A stretch of 64,000 bases of DNA from Chryseobacterium sp. SORGH_AS_0447 (GTDB taxonomy: Bacteria; Bacteroidota; Bacteroidia; Flavobacteriales; Weeksellaceae), in contig NZ_JAUTAR010000001.1 of NCBI RefSeq assembly GCF_030818695.1, forward strand, positions 2,164,501-2,228,500, read 5' to 3'. The notes under the pieces were generated by a model, which was not told the origin of the DNA, searched no databases, and saw nothing but the letters and a program-made list of their open reading frames with translations. How positions within the stretch are numbered: the stretch's first letter is position 1; each line of letters opens with the position of its first letter. A program made the position numbers and the translations under genes. Of this stretch, positions 17,202 through 25,854 are shown in pieces.

Positions 17202-19005
17202 TCAAATATATTCTCCGAAAATTTCTGTCATTTTTGCTTTCCAATTTTCAGGTAAATCATCCCACTTATTAGTCCATTCCAAAGTTTTTTTATATGCTTT
17301 ATAAGGCTTTTCTGAATTTGCTTCGTATCCAAGCTCTTCTTCAACATTATTATTTAGTAAAATAATTTTTCCATTACCATTTAAGGCATTATTTATCGGC
17401 TCATTATATTTTGCTGCATTTGGTTCGGTAGAATCCAAATCATGTACTACAATTGGTTTTATACCCATTGAAGTTAAATATTTAACCAATCCAATAATAG
17501 CCGCCTTACCACGAGCTTTAATAATTTCAAAGTCGGAAAGAATTTTAAAATATTTATTTTTTTCAAGTCGCTTTAAACTTTCTCTTATTAAAATATCTTC
17601 TGTATCTCCTTCAACAATAACTATATTTTTTGTGAAAAATATTCTTGCTACGTGATTATCAATTTTTAAAACCATTTTTACATATGACTTATCATCATCT
17701 TGAAGTTTTATAAACTTTTCAGTAACACTAAATGTATCGCATTCTACATGATTACCACAATTATAAAGTCTATTTAATATTTGCTTTGGTTTACGAGACA
17801 AGTCAATAATGTAAGGAGAATGTGTCGATGCAATAATTTGTGATGTTTTTGAACTTAAATCATAAATTGCTTCTCTCATTTGATTTGCAGCACTTGGATG
17901 TAAGTAAGTTTCTGGTTCTTCAAAACAAACGATTAATGACCGTGCATGATCATCTTCTTTTTTAGATAACCATAATTGTCTGTACCTTAACATACCAAAA
18001 ACAGTAGCCCTGATCATTCCTGTTCCTTGATTGTCTACTGATGTTTTAATATTACTAGACATTTCAACATTAAATGAAGGTTTTAAACTTGAAGGATCAC
18101 TTAGGCTTGTAGTAGCATATAATTTTGAATCAGGAAAAACAGTTGATAATACTATATTTAATTCGTTCATCATTTTTCCAAATTCAGATTGTTCATCTTG
18201 TGGATCTAGCTCTTTTGCTAGGTTCTTTAAATGTATTTGAGCATTTCTAAAATGTTCTGAATTCTCTCTAACGGTTTGAAAGAGCTCTCCAAGAGTTGTA
18301 CTTAATACTCCACTACCAGAACCTTGAATCTCATGAAGTCCTACGTCGACTGGAATTAGTAAAAATCTAGGTAACATTTTAAGCACATTTCCAGGAATTC
18401 CACCTGGATTTTGAAACCATACTATATCATCTGCAATATCCCAAATCTCGTCTATAAAATCTAATTTATCTATAGCTGCTTTAGTACGTCCTATATTGGA
18501 TTGCAAATCAGGGAAAAAAATCTTCAATAATTTCTTTGGATAAGCCTTTGTCAACGTAATCTTGTGGCTTTTTACAATCAGAAAATATCTCTTTAATAGT
18601 TCTAACCTTGGATTTAAATTCGATAATTACATCTTTCCCTAACTCATAAGTTTTTTTATATGTGACAGATAAGCCTGTCTCTTCTAAATTTTCTTTTACA
18701 TCATAAGTGAAAATTCTACCTTTAAAACCTCTCCAATTTTTAGCTTCTTCAGGAAGATTTCTAAATTCTGCTTCAAGAGTAACTATATTTGTATCAACCT
18801 TTACTTCGTTGGTTTCATCATCAATTATTGAATGAAAATCTGCTGTGGTTAATTGTTTTTTTGCAGATAAAAGGATTTCGATAGCTTTAATTATAGAACT
18901 TTTACCACAATTGTTTTGGCCAATTAGAAATGTGGCATCACCAAATAAAAGATCGATTTTTTTTAATCTTTTGTACCCGGAGATTTTTAGTGAGTGTAGT
19001 TTCAT
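17202..19005 (-). pseudogene. OLD-family ATPase/TOPRIM nuclease gene, split by a frameshift in A7
   Basis: The two frames together encode about 600 aa of an overcoming-lysogenization-defect nuclease. The 5' part (18508-19005) has the Walker A motif GQNNCGKS at residues 29-36. The 3' part (17202-18554) has Walker B CFEEPETYLHPS, the H-loop ASTHSPYIIDL, then a TOPRIM domain with IVIVEGDTED and VVHDLDS. The frames meet at KEIIEDFFP / FFPDLQSNIG. Removing one base from the A7 run at 18514-18520 joins them exactly. OLD proteins include the anti-phage GajA, but no UvrD-like GajB partner is adjacent. The region is AT-rich relative to hutU. It may be a true inactivation, slippage or an assembly error. 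Confidence 0.85.
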
Positions 19006-19323
19006 GTTTATAAGTTTTTAATTTAACCAAATATAGAAAAACAATATAACTCGCTATTACGGTTTTCCTTAAGTATCAAAACAAATATTCTTAATAACAA
19101 CCTCAATATAAACCTCTAACATCTGCGCAATCTTATAACTACGCTTAAAACAAACCTCCTGCAACTTCATTATATTTTCAAAAAACTTATTACAACTTCC
19201 TGCAAATTGCAGTAAGTCTCTGATATTTTATAGGGATCTTACTGTGACAGCATTTTATTTCCCGAAAAATATTTTAAACTAAATGCAGGATTACTTAGTT
19301 TCTAAAAAATATAAATAATAACA
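19006..19323. other. Gap with promoter and a short degraded-looking reading frame
   Basis: About 318 bp without a supported gene. Minus-strand positions 19069-19227 are open and read like protein (RDLLQFAGSCNKFFENIM, then KRSYKIAQMLEVY). However, the only ATG (19170) gives 33 residues, so it may be a gene remnant. Confidence 0.35.
19028..19035 (-). promoter_or_regulatory. Likely -7 element of the OLD-family gene
   Basis: On the minus strand this reads TATATTTG, 22 nt before the ATG at 19005. The surrounding 15 bp (CAAATATAGAAAAAC on the plus strand) recur upstream of the DUF2130 gene. Confidence 0.45.
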
Positions 19324-20787
19324 TTAAGTAAGCTCATTCCCAGACCCGTTTTTCAATTCATCAAACTTGGCGGCCATCGTTGGATTGCCTTTCGTCAGTT
19401 TTTTAATTGTTAAATCGTCGGCTTTGTTGTTGGCGAGCCGCAAATTATTTTCTGAGGAGAGCAGGGCATCTTTTGTTTTTTGAAGGTGGGTGATGGTTTT
19501 GTCGATTTCTTCAATGGCGGTCTTGAATTTTCTGCTGGCAAGTTCGTAGTTCCGGGCAAAACCTTCTTTAAAAGTGTTGATATTTTCTTCAAAATTGGTA
19601 ATGTCGATATTCTGGTTTTTAATAAAGGCCAGCTCGGCTTTTACTTTCATCGAATTCAATGCAGCATTTCTTAACAGAGTGATCATCGGGATGAAAAACT
19701 GAGGCCTAACGACATACATTTTCTGGTGCTTGTGGGATACGTCTACGATTCCTGCGTTATACAGTTCGTTGTCAGCTTCCAGAAGGGTTACCAAAACGGC
19801 ATATTCACATTTTTTATCATTCCGGTCTTTGTCCAGTTCTCTGAAAAAATCTTCGTTTTTCTTTTTGGTGGCGGTTTCATCCCCTTCATTTTTCATTTCA
19901 AACATAATCGAAATGACCTCGTTGCCGGCATCATCGGTCTCCCTGTAAATATAGTCTCCTTTGCTTCCCGATCGGGCATCGTTATCTTTTTCAAAATAGG
20001 CATTCTGGAAGGCGATGGACCTCAGTTTGTTAAATTCGATCTCACAATGCTGTTCCAGGGTTTCTCCAAGCATTTTCGTCGACAGCTTAAGCTTCATATC
20101 CTTTCGGAAAGCAATTTCCTCATCTTTATGCCGGATGATATCTTCTTTGGCTTTTAGTTCGGCTAAATGCTTTTCATTTAAGGATTTTTCCAACAATTCT
20201 TTCTCGGTTTCCTTAAGAGTAACTTTACTGGCAAAATCATCCCTTTCTTTTTCTATTTTCTGGACGGCCTCTGTTACCGAAAGTTTTTTCTCAGTTTCAG
20301 CATTCTCCAGTTTTATCTTAAGTTCCGATATCAAAATGTCTTTGTTCGCTAATTGCTCTGCCAAGTTCCGTTCAATATCAGCTTTCAACCGGATAATTTC
20401 TTTTTCCTTTTCGTCCTTTTCTTTTTCTATATTTTTAATGGCTTCCGAAACCGATAGTTTCTTCTCAGTTTCAGCATTTTCCAGTTTTGATTTTAAATCC
20501 GTTACCAGATTATCTTTTTCAGCCAGTCTTTCGGATAAAATTTTTTCATTATTGGCCTTTAGCTGAAAAATCTCTTTATCCTTATTGGCCAGTTCAGCCT
20601 GTATCGTGTTTTTAAGATGGACTTCGGTAAGCTTTATGGCGTTCTCTTTATCTTTTTCGGCAAGATCGAGCCGGGATTGTAATTCCTCTTCAAATTTATG
20701 ATCCCGCACCTGTTTGAGAATATCGGCAAAACCGGCTTCATCAACTTTAAACACTTTATGACAGTGGGGACATTTAATATCGTTCAT
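19324..20787 (-). CDS. DUF2130 protein: zinc ribbon, long coiled coil, nuclease-like fold
   Basis: A 487-aa protein. It starts with a small zinc-ribbon-like motif CPHCHKVF (residues 5-12), followed by about 190 residues of coiled coil containing a near-duplicate segment ([16 protein letters not shown] and [16 protein letters not shown]). The C-terminal half is the DUF2130 domain, with [10 protein letters not shown] and [11 protein letters not shown]. The spacing D...E-x-K resembles a PD-(D/E)XK nuclease core (family knowledge plus inference). Cytoplasmic. Its position between OLD- and GmrSD-type genes suggests a nucleic-acid or defence role, which is unproven. Confidence 0.85.
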   Translation of the reverse strand: MNDIKCPHCHKVFKVDEAGFADILKQVRDHKFEEELQSRLDLAEKDKENAIKLTEVHLKNTIQAELANKDKEIFQLKANNEKILSERLAEKDNLVTDLKSKLENAETEKKLSVSEAIKNIEKEKDEKEKEIIRLKADIERNLAEQLANKDILISELKIKLENAETEKKLSVTEAVQKIEKERDDFASKVTLKETEKELLEKSLNEKHLAELKAKEDIIRHKDEEIAFRKDMKLKLSTKMLGETLEQHCEIEFNKLRSIAFQNAYFEKDNDARSGSKGDYIYRETDDAGNEVISIMFEMKNEGDETATKKKNEDFFRELDKDRNDKKCEYAVLVTLLEADNELYNAGIVDVSHKHQKMYVVRPQFFIPMITLLRNAALNSMKVKAELAFIKNQNIDITNFEENINTFKEGFARNYELASRKFKTAIEEIDKTITHLQKTKDALLSSENNLRLANNKADDLTIKKLTKGNPTMAAKFDELKNGSGNELT

Positions 20788-20859
20788 GATTCAATTCAAC
20801 TTTAATTTTTAGTTTTAGCCTGGCCGGGAGATTCTGCCTGATCCAAACCGTAATCAGTT

Positions 20860-20867
20860 CAAATATA
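20860..20867 (-). promoter_or_regulatory. Likely -7 element of the DUF2130 gene
   Basis: The minus strand reads TATATTTG about 73 nt upstream of the ATG at 20787. It lies in the same 15-bp context as the element in front of the OLD gene. Confidence 0.4.
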
Positions 20868-20944
20868 GAAAAACTAACTTAAATTCTAAGAGTAATTCCG
20901 GTTTGGTTTGTTACTGCATTATATGTCATGAGGAAATCAGCCCG

Positions 20945-22657
20945 TCAGATCTGCCATATTTTTTTTGCTTTATTGTAGAGGAATTTTGCCCGATCTTCTA
21001 TAGTCTGCTCGTTCCATTCATCGAGTGTTAAGTAATGGCTCATGGTTTCCAACCCGGCGGAGTAGACATTTAATCCTTTTTTGTCTGCTTTTCCTTTCCG
21101 TTTTATATTCCAGCTCGCATCTCTTATGGTTGAATTTAAGGCTTGTGTAATAATGGTGAGATTCCCTAGTGTCAAAAGCTTTCTGTTACGTTTTATCTTA
21201 TCTTCCTGGCTGGAAAGTTTACTCCAATGGTTTTCCCATTTTTTAGGCATAATATGTTCCAGGCTGTACTTATTTACTCCCAAAAGCTGGGTTGACTGTA
21301 GGCTTCTGTTACGGATTTTCGATTCTATAAAGTAGAGGATCCCGGCAGCCTGTTTATTTACAAGATATGAGCTGTTGAAACCGTTTTTAAGTTCTTCGTC
21401 AGATGGTAAAAAGTTTATTTTATCTGTCTGACCCTCCAAGAATTCCATAAATTGTTTTTTGGAAAGAATATCATTGCTGATCAGCCTGTCTGTAAAGAGC
21501 TGATTATAATTTTTTGTATTGGCATGAATAATCATTCTTCGCATGATAAAAGTTTCAATGAAATCAAATAATTCATTGCGGCTTTTATCATTGACCACAT
21601 TTTTTAGAATGTAAAGAACATAGGGGATCAAAGTAGTGGTATCAAGGCCGAAGATAATTGCATTTATCCTTTCTATTCCGGATTTTTCCGTCAGTTCTTT
21701 CTCAATGATTGTGTAATCGAAATTTTCCATAAATAACAGAGCGTAACTCCTTATTTCTTCTAGGATCACTTTTTTATTACCACCGAGATAGTTTTTAATA
21801 AAGCTTTTATAAGACTCAAAAAGATGCTCTACTTTTGAAAATTCTATCTTGTCTTCGGTTTTTACATTGAGCGTTTTGTCCTGAATTTTAATCTGAAGAT
21901 AGGAAAAGAAAAATAAGTCGATAAATGTTCTTTTCAGTCTACCGGCAGTAATTTCCCGGTCCCAATAATTTTTGGCATCGTCATCTTTTTCAAAAATATT
22001 CCTCCAGTACGTATCATAGGTTGAAAGTTCGTCTCTGTTGAAAAAATAATTTTTCAGCAGTTCCGCTGTAGTCAGTTTTACACCCAAAGAGTTGATAGTG
22101 TCAAAAATCTGCTGCTCGTCTTCATTTTCATCTAAATCGATTCCTACAAATAATATTTTAGAAAGGATGTTGTTGAAATTCAAATGATCCGGATTAATAT
22201 TTTTCCTGAAATAATGATAGGCTAATGTTATGCTGTCATTTCCATGTACATCTTTAAGGTCTGATAGATTAAGAATTGTATTAAATGCATCGATGTCATT
22301 GTGATTGTGCAGTAAGGCAATATCATTGTTAATCAGCTTGAAGATTCTTTCAAATGTTGAATTCTGTCCGGTTTTCAAGCAGAGAACCTTAAAGAAAATA
22401 TTTAAGGTGGTCAGGCGCTGCTGTCCGTCGATGACCGTTCTTACATCCCCAACTCCTTTTCCGGTATTAGTCGATTGTTGTTTTAATATAACCGAGCCTA
22501 AAAAGTAAGGCTTATTAGATTGACTTACATTTTCCATATCTTCCAAAAGCCTTTCCCACTGATCGTCTCCCCAAACGTAAGATCTTTGAAAAAATGGAAT
22601 TTCTAAAATCCTGTTTCCATTAAAGATATCATTAATGGTCCTTTTTCCTGCGTCCAT
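20945..22657 (-). CDS. GmrSD-like DUF262/DUF1524 protein (type IV restriction-like)
   Basis: A 570-aa single-chain GmrSD-type protein. The N-terminal DUF262 (ParB/Srx-like) domain has IPFFQRSYVWGDDQW at 20-34, FLGSVIL at 52-58 and VIDGQQRLTTL at 75-85, where NTP binding or hydrolysis is expected. Helical middle. The C-terminal DUF1524 HNH-type domain has YSLEHIMPKKW from residue 464 and GNLTIITQALN near 499. In GmrSD these domains cut DNA carrying modified, often glucosylated, bases, so an anti-phage role is likely by family. No methyltransferase is nearby, which fits a modification-dependent system. The start is the first Met, directly before the conserved NDIFNGN segment. Confidence 0.88.
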   Translation of the reverse strand: MDAGKRTINDIFNGNRILEIPFFQRSYVWGDDQWERLLEDMENVSQSNKPYFLGSVILKQQSTNTGKGVGDVRTVIDGQQRLTTLNIFFKVLCLKTGQNSTFERIFKLINNDIALLHNHNDIDAFNTILNLSDLKDVHGNDSITLAYHYFRKNINPDHLNFNNILSKILFVGIDLDENEDEQQIFDTINSLGVKLTTAELLKNYFFNRDELSTYDTYWRNIFEKDDDAKNYWDREITAGRLKRTFIDLFFFSYLQIKIQDKTLNVKTEDKIEFSKVEHLFESYKSFIKNYLGGNKKVILEEIRSYALLFMENFDYTIIEKELTEKSGIERINAIIFGLDTTTLIPYVLYILKNVVNDKSRNELFDFIETFIMRRMIIHANTKNYNQLFTDRLISNDILSKKQFMEFLEGQTDKINFLPSDEELKNGFNSSYLVNKQAAGILYFIESKIRNRSLQSTQLLGVNKYSLEHIMPKKWENHWSKLSSQEDKIKRNRKLLTLGNLTIITQALNSTIRDASWNIKRKGKADKKGLNVYSAGLETMSHYLTLDEWNEQTIEDRAKFLYNKAKKIWQI

Positions 22658-22807
22658 AATTTTATTATTTACTTATTTAAAATAATTGCTGTTTAATGGG
22701 GTTAAAATTATTAAAAACGGTCACGTCTTATTTACGGTTTTCCGTAATTGAGCACTATTTAAGATACGATGAATAGGCTTGTATTATATGAATCGTTCTA
22801 ATGGTTT

Positions 22808-22847
22808 TATCATAAATTGTTATTATATTTGTATCATAAATTGATAC
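22808..22847 (+). promoter_or_regulatory. Promoter and operator of the antitoxin/toxin pair
   Basis: TATATTTG (22824-22831) is a -7 match. The 12-mer TATCATAAATTG occurs at 22808-22819 and again at 22832-22843, exactly 24 bp apart, on either side of it. The second copy is part of the inverted repeat GTATCA-N5-TGATAC (22831-22847). This suits autorepression by the antitoxin. Confidence 0.6.
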
Positions 22848-22863
22848 TAAAATCGAAATAAAA

Positions 22864-23214
22864 ATGATAGCAGAAATAGAAAAATTCATCGAAATCCAAA
22901 ATAATATCGATGAGATCCTGAAAAATTCACCGTTTAAGATGTCTTATATCATAGAAAAATCAGGCATTAAAAAGCCGACATTTTTCAAGAAGCTGAAAGA
23001 AAAACGGTTTACACCGGAAGAACTGTTGGTGATCTCAAAAACCATAGAGGTGAAGGAATGGCGTAACGAAACGAAAGAGGAGATTTTAGAATCATTAATG
23101 AAAAGTGAAGAAGACATTAAAGCAGGCAGAACCATTCCTCATAAAGTGTGGGAATCTGAACGGGATGAAAGAATGAAAAAGTACAGAGATGAAGCAAATA
23201 GAAATATTAGCTAG
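22864..23214 (+). CDS. Antitoxin with N-terminal helix-turn-helix
   Basis: A 116-aa small DNA-binding protein. A helix-turn-helix is visible at about residues 27-60 (SYIIEKSGIKKPTFFKKL). A charged C-terminal tail (SERDERMKKYRDEA) is typical of antitoxins that wrap around a RelE/ParE toxin. It overlaps the following toxin frame by 26 bp, the usual sign of a coupled antitoxin-toxin operon, and its promoter carries repeated operator-like sites. Exact family not identified. Confidence 0.75.
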   Translation: MIAEIEKFIEIQNNIDEILKNSPFKMSYIIEKSGIKKPTFFKKLKEKRFTPEELLVISKTIEVKEWRNETKEEILESLMKSEEDIKAGRTIPHKVWESERDERMKKYRDEANRNIS

Positions 23215-23491
23215 TGCTGACTATGATCTTAGAAATATAGAAGATTACATTCTTGCAAAATGGTCCTTTGATGTTTTATCGGATTTTTACAAAAGATATG
23301 ATCGTGCGCTAAAAATTATATCTTCTGATCATGTAGTATTCTCGTATTACGAAGATATGTAATTTAGAAAATATACTCTAACGCGGCATAATACAATAGT
23401 TTATAAAATTGAACGCGAGGTTGTGTACATTGTACGTGTTCTTCAGAATTATCAGGATCCCGAAGAAAACTACAAATCCCTACAGCCATAA
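23189..23491 (+). pseudogene. RelE/ParE-family toxin with internal stop codon
   Basis: The frame starting ATG at 23189 encodes 57 residues (MKQIEILASADYDLRNIEDY...). It then has TAA at 23360-23362 and continues in the same frame for 42 more codons to TAA at 23489. The downstream part reads FRKYTLTRHNTIVYKIE and VVYIVRVLQNYQDPEENY, the typical C-terminal beta strands of RelE/ParE toxins. A full toxin would be 100 aa. The interruption is a nonsense codon, not a frameshift, so it is probably a real inactivating mutation. It leaves the antitoxin intact. Confidence 0.8.
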
Positions 23492-23516
23492 AATTCAAAG
23501 ACAATCTAAAAAAAAT

Positions 23517-24275
23517 ATGAAAAAACTGGGAATCATCGGTTGCGGCTGGTTGGGAAACCATGTGGCAGAACATTTATCGGACCGGTATGAAATCTTTGCA
23601 ACCACAACGACGGAAGCCAAACTGGACGGTCTGCAATTAAAAGGATATCACGCTTTTTTAGTGAAGTTTCCGGATGAGCCTGATCCGGAAATGGAAGTAT
23701 GGGATGTGGCCTCCAATCTGGATGCGATTATTATTGCCGTTCCCTTTTCCGGGCTTCGAGGGACAAAAATTCCGATGACGGGGAAAAGGCAGAATCTGCT
23801 TCACTTTATCGGAGATTTTAAAGGGCAGATTTTTTATACAAGCTCAACGGGCATTTATCCGGATGCTGAAAAAGAATTTACGGAGGAAGATCAGCCTGCG
23901 TCAGAAGTGGAAAGTGAAAACTTTATTCTTGAAAAATTTCCACAGGCCAATATTCTGAGACTGGGCGGTCTCATGGGTGGTGAAAGGCTGCTGAAAAACT
24001 ACAACATCTCCAACCTGGACCAGCTGGTGAACCACATCCATTACGCAGATATCTGTTCTGTGATTGAGAATATGCTGGACAACCATTCTGAATCGAAAGT
24101 GTATAATGTGGTTGCTCCTGTTCACCCGAATAAAGAAGAAGTCATCAGCGCACAAAAGGGGATTCCATATTCTGGAGGACGTACGGATATAGGAAGAATC
24201 ATTTCACCTGAAAAACTGATTTCCGAGTTGGATTTTACTTTTCAGTATCCGGATCCGAGATATTTTCACGACTAA
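23517..24275 (+). CDS. NAD(P)-binding SDR/epimerase-like protein (YeeZ-like)
   Basis: A 252-aa Rossmann-fold protein. KLGIIGCGWLGNHVAEHL is the nucleotide-binding segment, IIIAVPFSG and FYTSSTGIYP are the following strands, and LRLGGLMGGERLL and VYNVVAPVHPNKEE resemble the extended-SDR tail. The catalytic YxxxK is not evident, so it may be an atypical, non-redox member. The reading frame is open upstream through the toxin remnant, but the ATG at 23517 starts exactly at the first beta strand. Function unknown. Confidence 0.78.
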   Translation: MKKLGIIGCGWLGNHVAEHLSDRYEIFATTTTEAKLDGLQLKGYHAFLVKFPDEPDPEMEVWDVASNLDAIIIAVPFSGLRGTKIPMTGKRQNLLHFIGDFKGQIFYTSSTGIYPDAEKEFTEEDQPASEVESENFILEKFPQANILRLGGLMGGERLLKNYNISNLDQLVNHIHYADICSVIENMLDNHSESKVYNVVAPVHPNKEEVISAQKGIPYSGGRTDIGRIISPEKLISELDFTFQYPDPRYFHD

Positions 24276-24276
24276 T

Positions 24277-24307
24277 ACTTTGTCAAAGCTACAAGTCTTT
24301 GACAAGT
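24277..24307. repeat. TTTGTCAAAG hairpin, right copy
   Basis: TTGTCAAAG (24280-24288) pairs with CTTTGACAA (24297-24305). It is almost the same hairpin as at 17130-17160 and sits between two convergent genes, so it may also terminate transcription. Confidence 0.7.
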
Positions 24308-24321
24308 TTAAGCAGGACATT

Positions 24322-25110
24322 CTATTTTCTCCGTAGGTCTTCATAAGCCGTTTTTACAGTATCTGCACCATATATTTTTTCTAGCTTCCGTACGGTAAAA
24401 TGACCTTTCGCCATATCCTGAAAATGGTTAATAAATAAGGTATTGATAATGGCTCCGCCGGCTGCTCCGACTGCAGGAACAGCCTGGGCGGTTACTTTTT
24501 CAGAAACCTGCACACTGAACCGGGCAGCAACTTTCGAGATTAATTTTACAATGACCGAAGCCCCTTCATCAGCAAGAGTTCTGGACGTAAATTGTCGGGC
24601 TGCTTCAGCCATAGTCTGGGCAAGGGCAATCCTGGTGGCAAAATATCCGCTTTCACTTGCATCATCGGATTCGCTCTTTCCGCCAAGCGCAAAGACTTCC
24701 AGGCAGGCCAGTTTAACATCCGGATCCTTCACCGATTCTCCTTGACTGCGGGCGATATCAATAACGGAACGCAGCATAATGGTGGTGGAAACCGGAAGCT
24801 CAACTGCAAGTGCCGGAAGCCCGAAAAAACCACCGACTGCCCCGGAGGCTGCCACACCGAACTTATGCCACCAGTTGGAAGGCCGGACGTTCGGAGTATC
24901 TTTCATGGTGAAAATAGCGGTATCTGCTGCTTTCAGCAACGCGGCTTCTGTGATGGTTCCTACTTTTTCATGCAGATTTTTAGGAAGAAATGCCAATGCT
25001 TTTTCCAAAGGCTGACCGATGACATTGGTAATTTTGGCCACAATTCCGGGATTTTCTAGGATCTCCATAGCCTGACGCAATTCTTCAAGATGATGTTCAG
25101 ATAAATTCAT
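24322..25110 (-). CDS. EcsC family protein
   Basis: A 262-aa protein with the EcsC domain through most of its length: NWWHKFGVAASGAVGGFFGLPALAVELPVSTTIMLR, a glycine-rich amphipathic region at about residues 79-113, then DPDVKLACLEVFALGG and a second glycine-rich stretch AVGAAGGAIINTLFINHF near 215-235. EcsC of Bacillus accompanies an ABC transporter, but no transporter is present here. Molecular role unknown; probably membrane-associated. A TATTTTTG -7 element is on the minus strand at 25172-25179. Confidence 0.85.
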   Translation of the reverse strand: MNLSEHHLEELRQAMEILENPGIVAKITNVIGQPLEKALAFLPKNLHEKVGTITEAALLKAADTAIFTMKDTPNVRPSNWWHKFGVAASGAVGGFFGLPALAVELPVSTTIMLRSVIDIARSQGESVKDPDVKLACLEVFALGGKSESDDASESGYFATRIALAQTMAEAARQFTSRTLADEGASVIVKLISKVAARFSVQVSEKVTAQAVPAVGAAGGAIINTLFINHFQDMAKGHFTVRKLEKIYGADTVKTAYEDLRRK

Positions 25111-25171
25111 TATACTAATACGGGTATTTGGTGGATACTTTTCTATTTATTGATCAACTTTAAATATATAT

Positions 25172-25179
25172 CAAAAATA
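25172..25179 (-). promoter_or_regulatory. Likely -7 element of the EcsC gene
   Basis: The minus strand reads TATTTTTG about 60 nt upstream of the ATG at 25110. It is divergent from the hsp20 promoter region. Confidence 0.35.
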
Positions 25180-25209
25180 GGGGCAATTACAATAAAGCTT
25201 TTTAAGTTG

Positions 25210-25292
25210 TGACAATTTTTATCATTTCAAAATGACAATTTTTCACTCCAAATGACAAAATTTCAGCCATCTAGCACTGGCACAGCCTTTGA
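25210..25292 (+). promoter_or_regulatory. Sigma-54-like promoter with three upstream TGACA sites
   Basis: CTGGCACAGCCTTTGAA contains TGGCAC at 25278-25283. GG (25279-25280) is exactly 10 nt from GA (25291-25292), matching the -24/-12 layout TGGCAC-N5-TTGC except for A in place of the final C. Three TGACA sites begin at 25210, 25233 and 25253; the last two are TGACAAWWTTTCA dyads. They lie where an enhancer-binding protein would bind. The hsp20 ATG is 55 nt downstream. Confidence 0.55.
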
Positions 25293-25347
25293 AAATATTG
25301 AAATACGTTCATTAAAATTAATGTTTAACCTTAAAAATTCGTTTGTT

Positions 25348-25803
25348 ATGTCAATCGTAAAAAGAAACAACGGCAGCTTGCTCCCTGCCAGCACACGTAC
25401 CCTGTTCGATGACTTTTTCAGCCGCGAACTTTTTAATTGGGGCAACACCAATTTTTCTTCTACTTTAACCACCGTGCCTTCGGTGAATATTAAAGAGAAC
25501 GACAACCATTTCGAGGTAGAAGTAGCTGCACCGGGAATGGAGAAAGAAGATTTCAGGATTACGCTGGAAGGCAACCTTCTCACCATTTCATCTTCCAGAA
25601 AGAATGAAATGGAAGACATGAAAGAAAACTATACCCGAAGGGAATTCAGCTACCAGTCGTTCCAGCGAAGCTTCGAGCTCGCCAAAGATGTGGTGGATGA
25701 AGAGCACATTGAAGCCCGGTATGACAAAGGTGTCCTCAAACTGACAATCCCTAAAACGGAAAAAGCCAAAAAGCAGGCACCGAGACTGATCGAAATTCAG
25801 TAA
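25348..25803 (+). CDS. Small heat shock protein, Hsp20/alpha-crystallin family
   Basis: A 151-aa ATP-independent holdase chaperone. A short N-terminal arm (LFDDFFSRELFNWG) precedes the alpha-crystallin domain at about residues 40-140. The latter has VNIKENDNHFEVEVAAPGM, the RREFSYQSFQRSFELA strand and the GVLKLTIPK hallmark. The tail ends PRLIEIQ with the IxI-type motif used for oligomerisation. The frame is open upstream, but the ATG at 25348 fits the family and lies downstream of the promoter match. Monocistronic, with a very strong terminator. Confidence 0.93.
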   Translation: MSIVKRNNGSLLPASTRTLFDDFFSRELFNWGNTNFSSTLTTVPSVNIKENDNHFEVEVAAPGMEKEDFRITLEGNLLTISSSRKNEMEDMKENYTRREFSYQSFQRSFELAKDVVDEEHIEARYDKGVLKLTIPKTEKAKKQAPRLIEIQ

Positions 25804-25818
25804 TCCCATGAATAGACA

Positions 25819-25854
25819 ACAAATGGCTTTCCCCAGGGAAAGCCATTTGTTTTT
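25819..25854 (+). terminator. Strong rho-independent terminator of hsp20
   Basis: ACAAATGGCTTTCC and GGAAAGCCATTTGT form a perfect 14-bp stem (25819-25832, 25837-25850) with a CCAG loop and a T tail. Confidence 0.95.

Noticed and set aside
17202..19005. A Gabija system (GajA/GajB)
   Set aside because: The OLD-family gene could be GajA-like, but no UvrD/Rep-type helicase gene is next to it, so the two-gene system is not present.
19069..19227. Open minus-strand stretch between the OLD and DUF2130 genes
   Set aside because: It looks protein-like but has only a 33-codon ATG-started frame and no known family. It is described as part of the gap rather than called as a gene.
22731..22746. TTACGGTTTTCCGTAA palindrome, with a similar word near 19055
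   Set aside because: Only six-base arms, and the second site is imperfect. It may be chance or a common intergenic word.
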